Source: a halophilic archaeon (GTDB taxonomy: Archaea > Halobacteriota > Halobacteria > Halobacteriales > Haladaptataceae). From it: a stretch of DNA of 64,000 nt. A model generated the notes under the pieces. It ran no database searches. It was not told the origin of the DNA and saw only the letters and a list, made by a program, of their open reading frames with translations. The stretch's first letter is position 1. Each line of letters opens with the position of its first letter. Below, one piece after another: positions 1 to 8,574 of the stretch. The stretch is taken from assembly GCA_003298465.1 (NCBI GenBank), contig QNGA01000001.1:620001-684000 (forward strand), read 5' to 3'. The position numbers and the translations under genes are program-made.

Positions 1-735
1 ACGGACGTCACTGCCCCCGACGAGGACATCGTCCAGCATCGCCAGTACACGTACGAAGTGACCGTGACGAACGCGGGGGGACGCGCCGGAAAGTACGAGT
101 CAACCTTCTCGTTCAGCGGTGCCACCGTCCTTTCCGGGTCCATGACCGTTTCGGCGACGCTCGACGGCGGCGAATCGGCCACGCAAACGGTCACCGTCAG
201 AGTGGTCGACGACGGGTCGTTCCGTGGGGACTTCGGAACGGAGACCATCACCGAGGCGACGATCGAACCCCCGACCAACGCTTTCGGGGACACGTGGACG
301 ACACCTGGCGGTCTCGAAGTAACCGTCCAGAATGTTCAGTTCACGGACGGCATCAGATACAGGGAGGACAACGAGATACACACCGCGACGCCGAACGGTG
401 GTCGGAAGTTCCTCGTCTTCGAAGTCATAAGCCAATACACCGGAACGGACGACAGCGTCGGATTCCCCGAGGATTTCACCGTGGAACTCCCGTCTGGAAC
501 GCGCTCGGACACCTACGACTTCCCCTACGGAGCCGAACTGGACGACGGTACCGTTGACTCGCTGTACTCGCCGAGCACCATGTACGTCTACGAACCGGGC
601 TCGGAAGAGCGAGGGTGGGTCGTCTTTACCGTCGGTAAGTCGGTCTCGCTCTCCGACGTCACAATCGCTACTACGCGGGCTACCGGGCTCGGAAACCCCC
701 GCGATTTCGCCGAATGGACTACCTCCGGTGAGTGA
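1..735 (+). CDS. C-terminal part of a secreted protein with CARDB-like and DUF4352-like domains (5' end outside window)
   Basis: The frame is open from the first base, so the N-terminus, and any signal peptide, lies outside the window. The visible 244 residues contain an Ig-like stretch first (YEVTVTNAGG... then a segment ending TQTVTV), as in CARDB-type domains. A second beta-rich domain follows, with GLEVTVQNVQF, RKFLVFEV and a final VVFTV, the layout of DUF4352-like domains of exported lipoproteins. There is no transmembrane segment and no catalytic motif. The proteins at 61088-61987 and 63499 onwards share the same [KR](F)(L/V)V pattern. An extracellular ligand-binding or structural role is inference only. 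Confidence 0.7.
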   Translation, partial: TDVTAPDEDIVQHRQYTYEVTVTNAGGRAGKYESTFSFSGATVLSGSMTVSATLDGGESATQTVTVRVVDDGSFRGDFGTETITEATIEPPTNAFGDTWTTPGGLEVTVQNVQFTDGIRYREDNEIHTATPNGGRKFLVFEVISQYTGTDDSVGFPEDFTVELPSGTRSDTYDFPYGAELDDGTVDSLYSPSTMYVYEPGSEERGWVVFTVGKSVSLSDVTIATTRATGLGNPRDFAEWTTSGE

Positions 736-1330
736 CGTGCCGCCTGCTCCGACGGTTTCCGTCGCGGGCGACCGGTTGTGCTGACGTCCCTGCGGGCCCA
801 CGTTCCCGCTTCAGCGGACGTCGGTCGATGAATCCGCTGTTCCTCGCGAACGCCGGCGTTTCGGACCTGGCGCGTATCTCCGTCTTCTGCTGCGGTCGGT
901 CGACGGCGCCCCGTTCGGTGGCGTCTCGACACAGCGGACGGTACCGGGACCTTCTCGCCGACTAACCGTTTCACGACCGACCCGGCGCGTGAGCGTCGAA
1001 CGCTGCCACGTGCGCGGAATGAACGCGGTCGACGAACGGGACCGTTACACACTGTTTTCGCTCGCCCGCCCGCGGTTAGCCGAGATATAACAAAGGGCGT
1101 GTGACGCCTTGGCTGAACCACGCCCGGTGCCCGGGTGTACCCGACCGACCGCCCGACGTCGCCGGAGGCTCTGGTGGTGAGCTGGCCTCTCACCGGGTTT
1201 CGGCCACGCCTCCTACGAAAGTTTGTCGTCTCGGGCGCGCTCGGAGTTCCCCTGTGGGTCGCGGATCGAACTTCTCGCCGGCCCACAGTTTGAAACCGCT
1301 CGATGGCCCACTGTCTGGTAGTAACTAACC
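736..1330. other. Intergenic, about 595 nt, no gene recognised
   Basis: Open frames on both strands here are short, arginine/proline-rich and resemble no family I know. A TATA-like gagatataac lies at about 1081-1090, about 240 nt before the next gene, so a short transcript cannot be excluded. A small hairpin-forming CGGGT/ACCCG lies near 1130-1145. No tRNA-like T-arm is present. Confidence 0.5.
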
Positions 1331-1807
1331 ATGACCTCTGACAGGCTTGACGACGTGGACGCGGGGATTTTGCACCTGCTGCAGCGTGACGCCCGAAACA
1401 CGACCACGACGGAGATGGGGGATGCGGTCGGCGTGTCGGCGAGCACCGTCGGCAATCGCATCCAGCAACTCGAAGATGACGGCATCATCGACGGCTACCA
1501 TCCGCGAATCGACTATCACGACGCGGGATTTCCGCTTCGGGTTCTGTTCGTCTGTACCGCGCCGATTCCGGAGCGCTCCGAACTCTCCGAGCGGGCGCTC
1601 CAGATCGACGGCGTGGTGGACGTCAAAGAGATAATGACCGGCGTCGAGAACGTCCACGTCGAGGCGGTCGCGACCGACCGCGACGACATGACCGTCATCG
1701 GCGGGGACATCGACGCCCTCGGCCTCGACATCGTCACCCAGAAGCTGGTGAAGAACGAACACATACAGCCGTTCGATCACTTCGGCGACGACACCGCCGA
1801 AGAGTAG
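1331..1807 (+). CDS. Lrp/AsnC-family transcriptional regulator
   Basis: The protein has 158 residues, the usual length for one-HTH, one-effector-domain Lrp regulators. The N-terminal winged HTH spans about residues 5-55 (LDDVDAGILHLLQRDARN, then VSASTVGNRIQQLEDDGII). A RAM/AsnC-like alpha-beta domain fills the rest (VDVKEIMTGVENVHVEAVA). Such proteins bind DNA as dimers or larger assemblies and respond to amino acids or other small ligands. It stands alone between a long gap and a HalOD1 gene, so its target cannot be read from context. The ATG follows a run of AACTAACC. Confidence 0.9.
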   Translation: MTSDRLDDVDAGILHLLQRDARNTTTTEMGDAVGVSASTVGNRIQQLEDDGIIDGYHPRIDYHDAGFPLRVLFVCTAPIPERSELSERALQIDGVVDVKEIMTGVENVHVEAVATDRDDMTVIGGDIDALGLDIVTQKLVKNEHIQPFDHFGDDTAEE

Positions 1808-1898
1808 TTTCGGGTCCATCGCCGGCGACGGTGCCGCCGGACGGACTCACTCTGCCGATATCCTTATTCGTCGGGGTTTCGTTCTATACACCGTCGAA

Positions 1899-2198
1899 AT
1901 GTCTCGTACGTCCTATAGCCGCAGTGACGGCGAGCGGCCGAGTACGGCCGTCGTCAACGCCCTCGCGGCCCACGAAGACACCGACGTCGGCGAAATCCGC
2001 CCGCAGCTGTACGACGTGGTCGACCCGGACGCGCTCGACGCACTGTTCGGCCCGCGTCTCGACGGTCGTCCCCGGACGAGCGGTCGCGTCGTCTTCACGT
2101 ATCTCGGTCATCGCGTAACCGTTCATAGCGACGGCCACGTCTACGTAGGTGAGGCCGACGAGACGGTCGAGTCCGGCGTCGCTCCGGTGGACGAGTAG
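1899..2198 (+). CDS. Stand-alone HalOD1 output-domain protein
   Basis: This 99-residue protein matches my knowledge of the Halobacterial output domain 1 (HalOD1). Features are a basic/serine N-terminus, PSTAVVNALAAHEDTD, a central LYDVVDPDALDALF and a beta-rich end with RVVFTYLGHRVTVHSDGHVYV. HalOD1 often sits behind receiver domains in haloarchaeal signalling proteins, but here it is the whole protein. Its biochemical role is not known to me. A TATA-like tatccttattcg lies about 35 nt before the ATG. It ends directly against the convergent uracil-DNA glycosylase gene. Confidence 0.8.
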   Translation: MSRTSYSRSDGERPSTAVVNALAAHEDTDVGEIRPQLYDVVDPDALDALFGPRLDGRPRTSGRVVFTYLGHRVTVHSDGHVYVGEADETVESGVAPVDE

Positions 2199-2879
2199 TC
2201 AGCAGTGCGCTTCGAGCTGGGTCGCGACCGCGGCGACGTACTCCTCGCGGTCGTACCCCAGCCGCGCTCGCCAGACGTTCTCGTAGGAGGGGTGGAGTAG
2301 CGGCAGCGCCGTCACGCCCAGTCGCTCGCAGTCGACGGGGTCGAGCACGCGCGCGAGGAATCCGTCCATCGGTATCGACTCGAACTCCAGCAGCGCCATC
2401 GTCGCGTGCTTGCCGGTCGTCGCCACGACGCTCGGCTCGACCTGGGCGATCTCGGTCTGCAGGTGTTCGAAGCAGTTCGCCCGCTCTTCTGACCGGGGTT
2501 CGCGGTTGCTCCCGTCCTCCCCTTCCGGGAAGCACTTCACTGCGTTCGTCACGTAGAGGTCGTCCGGACCGTAGCCGGCCGCCTCGAACAGTTCCCGGAC
2601 GCGCCGTCCGGAGTGGCGCGAGGTGTAGGCCATCCCCGTCCAGTTGCCGCCGCGCCAGCGGTCGGCGTCGGCGTCGCCGGTTCGCGGCCGGTCGCCGCTC
2701 GCCGTCTCCGTCGAGCGCGGCCCGTCGCCGAACGCCGGAGCCTCGCCGACGACCATCACGTCGGCGTCGAGCGAGCCGTTCCCCCACGCGATGCGGTTGC
2801 GGCACTCGACGAGTTCGGGACAGCGCGAGCAGTCGGGTTCGAGGACGTTGCGCGAATCCGGGTCCGGGAACTGGGGCAC
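2199..2879 (-). CDS. Uracil-DNA glycosylase, iron-sulfur (family 4/5-like)
   Basis: The enzyme removes uracil from DNA and starts base-excision repair of deaminated cytosine. The 226-residue protein has C17-x2-C20 and C116/C136, the spacing expected of the [4Fe-4S] ligands of family 4/5 glycosylases. It also has the N-terminal catalytic-loop motif GEAPAFGD (about 46-53) and the C-terminal LLHPSY motif. The usual GEAPG is GEAPA here, which is unusual. The start is a GTG at 2879 that precedes the first conserved residues by a short tail. It is divergent from the GNAT gene at 2957. Confidence 0.88.
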   Translation of the reverse strand: MPQFPDPDSRNVLEPDCSRCPELVECRNRIAWGNGSLDADVMVVGEAPAFGDGPRSTETASGDRPRTGDADADRWRGGNWTGMAYTSRHSGRRVRELFEAAGYGPDDLYVTNAVKCFPEGEDGSNREPRSEERANCFEHLQTEIAQVEPSVVATTGKHATMALLEFESIPMDGFLARVLDPVDCERLGVTALPLLHPSYENVWRARLGYDREEYVAAVATQLEAHC

Positions 2880-2956
2880 GGTCGGCGTTGGCGGCGTCGG
2901 GTACTCAATCCTGCGCTCGCGGAATCTATTTGTCGCCCGTCACACAACTAACGCGC

Positions 2957-3457
2957 ATGGACGACCCGACCGTCCGCTCGGCGACGGCCGACGACGCCGC
3001 GGACATCCGGCGCGTCGCGCGCGAGTCGTGGCACGCCGCTCACGACGACGTCATCGGTACGGACGCCGTCGAGAGCGCGATAGACGAATGGTACGACGCG
3101 GACAGCCTCGCGGAGTCGGTGGCGCGAGACGACGGTCGGTTCCTGGTGGCGTGCGCGGACGACGACGTCGCCGGCTTCGCGCAGGCCGTCCTCGGCGACG
3201 AGGGGGGTCCGGCGTGGCTCGCGCGCATCTACGTCGCGCCGGACCGGTGGGGCGACGGCGTCGGCACCGCCCTGCTCGACCGAATCGAAGACTGGCTCCG
3301 TGGGGAAGGGGCCGACCGCCTCCGGCTGGCGGTCATGGCCGGCAACGACGTCGGCAACGCCTTCTACGAGAAACGCGGGTACGCGGTGGTCGAGGAGCGC
3401 GAACGGGACCTGTTCGCCGCGACCTTCGAGGAGTACGTCCGCGAGAAGGACCTCTAA
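2957..3457 (+). CDS. GNAT-family N-acetyltransferase
   Basis: The 166-residue protein is a single GNAT domain. It shows the opening VRSATADDAADIRRVAR, a central beta-strand ending in LARIYVAPDRWGDGVGTALL that holds the acetyl-CoA pyrophosphate loop, and the closing AFYEKRGYAVV typical of the fold. The acyl acceptor is unknown. I chose the ATG at 2957 because the GNAT signature starts eight residues later and the upstream in-frame extension is not GNAT-like. The stop overlaps the convergent RNB nuclease stop by four bases. Confidence 0.88.
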   Translation: MDDPTVRSATADDAADIRRVARESWHAAHDDVIGTDAVESAIDEWYDADSLAESVARDDGRFLVACADDDVAGFAQAVLGDEGGPAWLARIYVAPDRWGDGVGTALLDRIEDWLRGEGADRLRLAVMAGNDVGNAFYEKRGYAVVEERERDLFAATFEEYVREKDL

Positions 3458-4734
3458 TCCTCCTCGACGACCTCGATGCCGCGGTTGTTGACCGCGGCGG
3501 CGTCGAGACCCACCTCTTCGAGGAACTGTTTGTACTCGCGCTCGCAGGCCTCGGCGTCGGCCTGCTTGTCGCTGGCGCGGTCACAGAGCGCCACGAGGTC
3601 CTCGGGCACGTCGTTCGTGTAGACTATCCAGTGGTTGATGAGGTCGCTGAGACGACGGATGGGGCTCGTGAAGTGGCCGTATATCTCGAAGTTCAGCGCG
3701 TGGTGACCGCCGAAGGGGTCGTTCATGTACTTCGCGCGCGGCATCACCTTCATCACCGCCCACTGAATCTTGTCGAGCTGGCGACTCGGCGCTTCTTCGA
3801 GCGTGGCGTTGACGGCCTTCCGGGGGTCGTCCCACGCGCTCCCGGGGATGGAGACGCCGTCCAGGTCCTGTATCTCCTGGAGCGCCTCGTTCCACTCGTC
3901 CGGCGTCGGCTGGGGGTGGACGCGGTACATCGCCGAGACCCCCCGGTCCCACATGAGTTCGTGCGTGACCGCCTTGTTCGCCTTCAGCATCGACTCCTCG
4001 ATGATGGTGTGGGCGCGGTCCCGGCGCGGGTTGAGAACGAGGCTGCCGTCCTCCTTGCGCTGTTCGTGCATCTGGTCGGCGAGTTCGAACGCGAGCTGGT
4101 TCTCCTCGTGCAGCGGCGCGCCCTCGTCGTCGATGCGGTTCTCGGCCTGCGTGTAGGTGAGCCGTTCGTCGCTGCGGATGACGGACTTGTAGATGTCTAT
4201 CTCCTCGTAGCCCAGCGTCTCCTTGTCGAGGTGCATCTCGACGGTGTGGGCGAGGCGGTCCTCGTCGGGGACGAGCGAACAGACGGTCTCCGCCAGCATC
4301 GGCGGGAGCATGTGGATGGTGTAGGCGGGCAGGTACACCGTGTTGGCGCGTTCGACCGCCTCCTCCCACATGTTGGTGTCGGGCGTGACGTAGTGGGTCA
4401 CGTCGGCGATGTGGACCCAGAGGACGTACTCGTCGTCGCGCTCCTCGACCGAGAGCGCGTCGTCGAAGTCCTGAGCGTCGACGGGGTCGGTGGTCCACGT
4501 CGTCATGTCCCGGAGGTCGCGGCGCTCGTCGACCTCCTCCTGTATCTCGGACTGGATGTCCTCGGTTCGTTTCTCGGCCTCGGTCATGACCTCCTGGGGG
4601 AACTCGTCGCGGATGTCGAACTTCTCGAACAGTTCCTCGCGGTGCTCTTCGAGTCGCTCCGCGATTTCGGGAGATATCTCGACGGGACCCTGGCCTTCGG
4701 CCGTTCCGGCCTCGGCCTGTGCGTCGCTGGTCAT
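3454..4734 (-). CDS. RNB-domain (RNase II/R family) exoribonuclease, short form
   Basis: The 426-residue protein is mostly an RNB catalytic domain. It carries the metal-binding acidic cluster DPVDAQDFDDAL (D83, D86, D89-D92 region), HIADVTHYV, and the C-terminal FTSPIRRLSDLINH motif that lines the RNA path. RNB enzymes degrade RNA 3' to 5' processively. Bacterial RNase R adds cold-shock and S1 RNA-binding domains; both are absent here, with only a charged helical N-terminus of about 75 residues in their place. RNB proteins in archaea are largely confined to haloarchaea, as far as I know. It is monocistronic on this strand. Confidence 0.9.
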   Translation of the reverse strand: MTSDAQAEAGTAEGQGPVEISPEIAERLEEHREELFEKFDIRDEFPQEVMTEAEKRTEDIQSEIQEEVDERRDLRDMTTWTTDPVDAQDFDDALSVEERDDEYVLWVHIADVTHYVTPDTNMWEEAVERANTVYLPAYTIHMLPPMLAETVCSLVPDEDRLAHTVEMHLDKETLGYEEIDIYKSVIRSDERLTYTQAENRIDDEGAPLHEENQLAFELADQMHEQRKEDGSLVLNPRRDRAHTIIEESMLKANKAVTHELMWDRGVSAMYRVHPQPTPDEWNEALQEIQDLDGVSIPGSAWDDPRKAVNATLEEAPSRQLDKIQWAVMKVMPRAKYMNDPFGGHHALNFEIYGHFTSPIRRLSDLINHWIVYTNDVPEDLVALCDRASDKQADAEACEREYKQFLEEVGLDAAAVNNRGIEVVEED

Positions 4735-4805
4735 GGCGAGTCGTAGGAGAGTCGGGCAGTTAGGCGTATCGACTGGTCAGCCGCCGGTCCCGGTCGGCTC
4801 GACGG

Positions 4806-5105
4806 TCAGCCTTCCTCTTCGAGCGGCCCGTACCGGTCCCTGACCGTGGTCTCGTACCGGGCCAGGAACTCCTGTCGGTCGACGGTGCCGGCGTCGATCT
4901 CGACGAGGATGCCTTCGAGTTCGTCCCGGGGCTGGTGACAGAGGTCTCGGTGGCAGTTCTTGCAGAGGTGCTCGAACGTCTTGTCCTTGCGCTCCCAGCG
5001 GTTGCCCTCCTTGTCGTACTCTCTCGCGGCGTCGCGGCGAACGGCGGTCCCACAGGCGATGCAGACGACCGACTGCTTGTCCCCGTTCTTCCGGGAACCC
5101 CACAT
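4806..5105 (-). CDS. Small haloarchaeal zinc-finger-like protein
   Basis: This 99-residue acidic protein has two Cys pairs: VVCIACG near residue 15 and HLCKNCHRDLCHQ near residue 48. Together they could bind one zinc ion. The C-terminal half is helical (DELEGILVEIDAG, QEFLARYETTVRDRYG). Its conserved look (WGSRKN opening, EYDKEGNRWERKDKTFEHLC) matches an uncharacterised haloarchaeal family. No function can be assigned. The ATG at 5105 is the first start before the conserved opening. The gene is divergent from the PUA-domain gene at 5221. Confidence 0.8.
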   Translation of the reverse strand: MWGSRKNGDKQSVVCIACGTAVRRDAAREYDKEGNRWERKDKTFEHLCKNCHRDLCHQPRDELEGILVEIDAGTVDRQEFLARYETTVRDRYGPLEEEG

Positions 5106-5220
5106 ACCACTCCATTCGTCCCGCCCCTACTTCGCCCTTTTGACGACTTCCCGATACGTGTCCGGCGGTCGTCGGCTCGAAGGTCGGGGCTTTAAGCCGT
5201 GAAACGACGGACGGTGTGGT

Positions 5221-5700
5221 ATGCAGGTCAAGTCACGCCACCACCTCCGGAGCGACGAGGTGCGCGAGATCGAGGACGCGCTCGCGACGACCCTGGGCGT
5301 CGACCTCGACGCCGACACGTACGAACTCGTCGAACTCGAGGACACGAAGTTCGACCTCGTGCTCGTGAACGGCGAGCAGCACGTCATGTACCTCGACGAC
5401 GAGCCGTTTCTCACCGTCGAAGGGGCGAACGCCTACCCGCCGGAGCGTCGCGTCGTCACGGTCGACGCGGGCGCGGTGTCGTTCGTCAGCGACGGCGCGG
5501 ACGTGATGCGGCCCGGCATCGTCGACGCCACCGAGGACGTCTCGGCCGGCGACCTCGTCGTCGTCGCGGAGGAGAGCCACGGCAAGGTGCTCGCGGTCGG
5601 CCGCGCCAAGACGAGCGGCGACGACATGGTCGGCGACTCAGGGAAGGTCGTGGAGTCGCTCCACCACGTCGGCGACGACCTGTACGAGTTCACCGTCTGA
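5221..5700 (+). CDS. PUA-domain RNA-binding protein
   Basis: This 159-residue protein has an N-terminal alpha-beta region (VKSRHHLRSDEVREIEDAL, LVNGEQHVMYLDDEPFLTVEGA). A C-terminal PUA domain spans about residues 73-150 (RRVVTVDAGAVSFVSDGADVMRPGIV, GDLVVV, VLAVGRA). The arrangement resembles the MCT-1/pre-PUA proteins and the RNA-binding end of archaeosine transglycosylases, which contact tRNA or rRNA. No catalytic domain is present, so the molecular role is open. A TATA-like ctttaagcc lies about 27 nt before the ATG, which suggests a leaderless mRNA. Confidence 0.85.
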   Translation: MQVKSRHHLRSDEVREIEDALATTLGVDLDADTYELVELEDTKFDLVLVNGEQHVMYLDDEPFLTVEGANAYPPERRVVTVDAGAVSFVSDGADVMRPGIVDATEDVSAGDLVVVAEESHGKVLAVGRAKTSGDDMVGDSGKVVESLHHVGDDLYEFTV

Positions 5701-5712
5701 CGCTCGTCGGGT

Positions 5713-6486
5713 CTACTCGCCGTTCCCCTCGCCCGTTCCGGGTTCGTCGGCCTCGCCCCCGTCGAGTTCGTCCGCCTCGTACGCCTCCTCGTAGCGCTCG
5801 ACGGCCATCTCGTACCCCTCCCGGGCGAGTTCGTACGTCTCGCGCAGGTCCTCGACCGGCGTCTCGGTGGCGTCGACGCGCAGGTCGTCGTAGTACGGCT
5901 CCATCTCGCGGTCCTCGGTGCGCTCGACCAGCAGCGCGGCGCTCTGGACGTGGAGGTCCTCGCGCTTGTCGCCGCCTTCGGCGTGGCCCGCCGCGAGCGC
6001 GTCGACCAGCCGCTCGGCCAGCGGTGCGTCCTCGTCGTCGGCACGGCCCGTCGGCTCCTCGCTCGCGCGCTCCTCGTACGCCCGCGCCGTCGCCTCGACG
6101 ACGGCCTCGCCGGTCAGCAGGTTCCCGGCGACGGTGTAGTTCTCGCCGCTCGCGTGGCCGTACCAGTCCCTGCACTCCTCGCCGGAGAAGGTGAACGTGC
6201 CCTCCGCGTCGACGCCGTGAAGCTGGCGCTGGTCCGCGCCGTCGTCGGCGTGCAGGAGCGCCGGGAGGGCGTCCTCGACCGCCAGACCGTCGTCCAGATA
6301 CCGGATTCCCTTCCGCCCGAGTTCGACGTTGACGAGGCTCTGGGTCGCCACCGCGCCGTTCTCGCTGGCGAACGGGCACAGCGTCCCGACCGCGGGCAGA
6401 CGAGTCGTCACCGCGACGCCGAACCGGCGCTGTTCGTCGCCCGACTCGTCCTCGTACTCCTCGCGCACGCAGATGCTGAACGTCAC
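5713..6486 (-). CDS. DUF1028-family (Ntn-hydrolase-like) protein
   Basis: The 257-residue product opens with TFSICVREE directly after the start, as DUF1028 proteins do. It continues with RFGVAVTTRLPAVG, GAVATQSLVN, GRKGIRYLDDGL, a central HGVDAEG...GEECRDWYGHASGENYTVAGN, and SAALLV. These match the DUF1028 family, proposed to have an Ntn-hydrolase fold and a hydrolase role on an unknown substrate. I placed the start at a GTG at 6486 because the family begins there; the frame continues upstream without homology. The C-terminal 60 residues are a charged helix and a Gly/Glu tail. It is divergent from the flavin reductase gene at 6619. Confidence 0.85.
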   Translation of the reverse strand: MTFSICVREEYEDESGDEQRRFGVAVTTRLPAVGTLCPFASENGAVATQSLVNVELGRKGIRYLDDGLAVEDALPALLHADDGADQRQLHGVDAEGTFTFSGEECRDWYGHASGENYTVAGNLLTGEAVVEATARAYEERASEEPTGRADDEDAPLAERLVDALAAGHAEGGDKREDLHVQSAALLVERTEDREMEPYYDDLRVDATETPVEDLRETYELAREGYEMAVERYEEAYEADELDGGEADEPGTGEGNGE

Positions 6487-6618
6487 GGTCGGGGCGTGGC
6501 GGCGCGACGGCAAAAAGGTCCGTCTCGCGGCGCGCGGCGGTTCGAGTCCGTTCGTCCCGCGACGCCGCCCGAGTCGAGAGCGAGAACTTCTTTGTCGCAC
6601 CCCGACCAATCCCCGCCC

Positions 6619-7308
6619 ATGGACGAAACCGAAGTCGTCGTGCGAGCCGTCCGGGAGGTCGGCGAGGACACGGTCGCGCTGGAACTGGAGACGCCGCCCG
6701 CGTTCGACGCCCGTCCGGGGCAGTTCGTGCAGATCCGGGGCGAGGTGGACGGCGAAGCGATAACGCGCCACTACACGCTCTCGTCGCCGGACGTCTTCGA
6801 GCCGCGCTCGAACGGCTCGTCGGACGAGTCCGGGGGCGCGGCGGAGACGTTCGAGATAACGGTCGGCGTCGACCCGGAGGGCGACCTCAGTCCCTGGCTC
6901 GCCGACCGGGAGGCGGGCGACACGGTCGGCGTCGACGGCCCGTACGGCGAGGCCTACTACGAGGACGAGGAGTCGGTCGTCCTGCTCGCCGGCGGCCCCG
7001 GCGTGGGACCGGCGGTCGGCATCGGCGAGCGCGCGGTCGCGGACGGACACGACGCGGTCGTCGTCTACCAGGACGACGCGCCGGCCCACGAGGACCGACT
7101 GCGCGCGCTCGCCGACCGCGGAGCGACGGTCGTGATGACCGACCAGGCGCTGGCCGACGACGAGCGCGTCCGCGAGACGCTCCGGGCGGCGACGGGCCAG
7201 TTCTTCGTCTACGGGTTCGCCGACTTCCTCGACGCCGCCGAGGAGGTGCTGGCGGAGTCCGGCCACGACTTCGCGGACGCGAAGGCGGAGAACTTCGGTC
7301 CCAGCTGA
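6619..7308 (+). CDS. FAD-dependent oxidoreductase of the ferredoxin-NADP reductase superfamily
   Basis: The 229-residue protein has an N-terminal FAD-binding beta-barrel with RHYTLSSPD (the RxYS/T flavin motif, about residues 49-57). The C-terminal nucleotide-binding half has LLAGGPGVGPAVGIGERA. It lacks a 2Fe-2S domain, so it probably passes electrons between a pyridine nucleotide and a separate carrier such as ferredoxin or flavodoxin. A Ser/Gly-rich loop of about 15 residues follows the FAD motif. The ATG at 6619 directly precedes the conserved first strand. A TATA-like cttctttgtc sits about 26 nt upstream. Confidence 0.88.
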   Translation: MDETEVVVRAVREVGEDTVALELETPPAFDARPGQFVQIRGEVDGEAITRHYTLSSPDVFEPRSNGSSDESGGAAETFEITVGVDPEGDLSPWLADREAGDTVGVDGPYGEAYYEDEESVVLLAGGPGVGPAVGIGERAVADGHDAVVVYQDDAPAHEDRLRALADRGATVVMTDQALADDERVRETLRAATGQFFVYGFADFLDAAEEVLAESGHDFADAKAENFGPS

Positions 7309-7354
7309 ATGAAGCAGTACCCTTTTAGTACCCCGTGAAAATAACCCACTGCTA

Positions 7355-8137
7355 ATGGGTCTCAGGTGTTCGCTGCTGGGGCACGACTACGCCGAATCCG
7401 AAATCGAGCGCGAGCGCGAGGAGGATGGCAACGAAGTCGTCGTCACCGTCCGGGAGTTCAAGGAGTGCAAGCGCTGCGGCGAGCGGAGCGTCGTCAGCGA
7501 GAACAAGGAAGTCACGGCTATCGAGGACCCGGAACCGAATCCCGAGCCCCCCGAGAGCGAGGCCGTCGACACGGAGCCGGCCGAGTCCGTCGCGACGAGC
7601 GACGGGGAGTCGACGGAGCTGAGCGACGACTTCGAGCCGCCGGAGACCGCCGAGGAAGACGACGGCGTCATCCTCGACGACGAGGACGACGAGGACGAGG
7701 CACCGGCGGAGCGCGGCCACGGCGAGTGGCCGGAGTCCGACGACCACGGTCAGGAGTCGGCCGACCGCAGCCACGGCGAGTGGCCCGAAAGCGACGCGGA
7801 CGACGAGGGTTTCGACGCCCAGGTCGACGACGGCGAGGACGCCGACGTGCAGTTCGGCGGCGGCCTCACCCCCGAAGCCGACCTCGAAGCCGAGGAGGAC
7901 GTCCAGTTCGTCGAGGCCGAACCGCGCGAGTCCTCGACGCCCGACCGCGAGCAGGACGACACCGGGTTCACCCGCGCCCGGGCGGCACCCCAGCCCGACC
8001 AGGCGACCACGTCGAACCCGGACGGGGAACTGGTCTGCCCGGAGTGTGGCAACGTCGACGAGATGGCCGACTCCTCGCTTCGAGCCGGCGACATCTGCCC
8101 GGAGTGTCGCAAGGGATATCTCAGCGAGCGCGACTGA
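7355..8137 (+). CDS. Haloarchaeal protein with paired zinc ribbons and a long acidic linker
   Basis: This 260-residue protein opens with MGLRCSLLGHDY and a CKRCGE pair near residue 37. About 150 very acidic, probably disordered residues follow, including two copies of HGEWPES. It ends with a zinc-ribbon-like CPECGN...CPECRKGY. The N-terminal block looks like a conserved haloarchaeal family (I believe DUF7093, from memory). The architecture suggests nucleic-acid or protein docking at both ends, but no function is known. The next gene starts 44 nt downstream on the same strand. Confidence 0.8.
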   Translation: MGLRCSLLGHDYAESEIEREREEDGNEVVVTVREFKECKRCGERSVVSENKEVTAIEDPEPNPEPPESEAVDTEPAESVATSDGESTELSDDFEPPETAEEDDGVILDDEDDEDEAPAERGHGEWPESDDHGQESADRSHGEWPESDADDEGFDAQVDDGEDADVQFGGGLTPEADLEAEEDVQFVEAEPRESSTPDREQDDTGFTRARAAPQPDQATTSNPDGELVCPECGNVDEMADSSLRAGDICPECRKGYLSERD

Positions 8138-8181
8138 ACGCGAAAAGGGTATACATCCCGCTGTCCAACGTGTGTCTATCC

Positions 8182-8574
8182 ATGAAGAAGTACAAGATGC
8201 GCCGCGGTGAGCATCTCGAGGACCGCATGCCGGACCTGAAAGCCGAGATAGAGGACTACTTCGGGCCCGTCACCGGCACCGAAGAGGTCGACGGCCACGA
8301 ACTGTACGTGGTCGAAGAGCCGGAGAACCCGGTGTTCGACCGAATCGTCGCCGGGGCCGCCGAGTACAGCGGCAAGAAGGACAAGCTCGCGGTCCACTTC
8401 GACGAACGACCCGCGGAAGAGGTCATCGCCGAGGGGCACGCTGACGCGGCGGCGGAAGCGGTCAGCAAGAAAAACGAGTTCCTCCTCGAAGCGACCGGTC
8501 GTGACGCGAAAGCCCGTCGCGACTCTATGAAACGCGCCGTCGAGGACGACGCCGACGCTCCCGACGACGTTTAG
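8182..8574 (+). CDS. DUF5611-like conserved haloarchaeal protein
   Basis: The 130-residue protein begins with MKKYKMRRGEHLEDRMP. It has an alpha-beta body (VDGHELYVVEEPENPVFDRIVAG, KLAVHFDERPAEEVIAEGHAD) and a charged helical tail (AEAVSKKNEFLLEATGRDAKARRDSMKRA). This agrees with the DUF5611 family of haloarchaea as I recall it. No catalytic signature is visible. It ends convergently against sepF, with the two stop codons overlapping by four bases. It is closely spaced behind the zinc-ribbon gene and may be co-transcribed with it. Confidence 0.8.
   Translation: MKKYKMRRGEHLEDRMPDLKAEIEDYFGPVTGTEEVDGHELYVVEEPENPVFDRIVAGAAEYSGKKDKLAVHFDERPAEEVIAEGHADAAAEAVSKKNEFLLEATGRDAKARRDSMKRAVEDDADAPDDV

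Noticed and set aside
736..1330. Several 70-80-codon frames in the gap after the first gene
   Set aside because: Short, basic, proline-rich, without motif or ribosome-binding site.
2644..4746. 700-codon plus-strand frame opposite the RNB nuclease and uracil-DNA glycosylase
   Set aside because: Shadow of two clear genes on the other strand; no domain.
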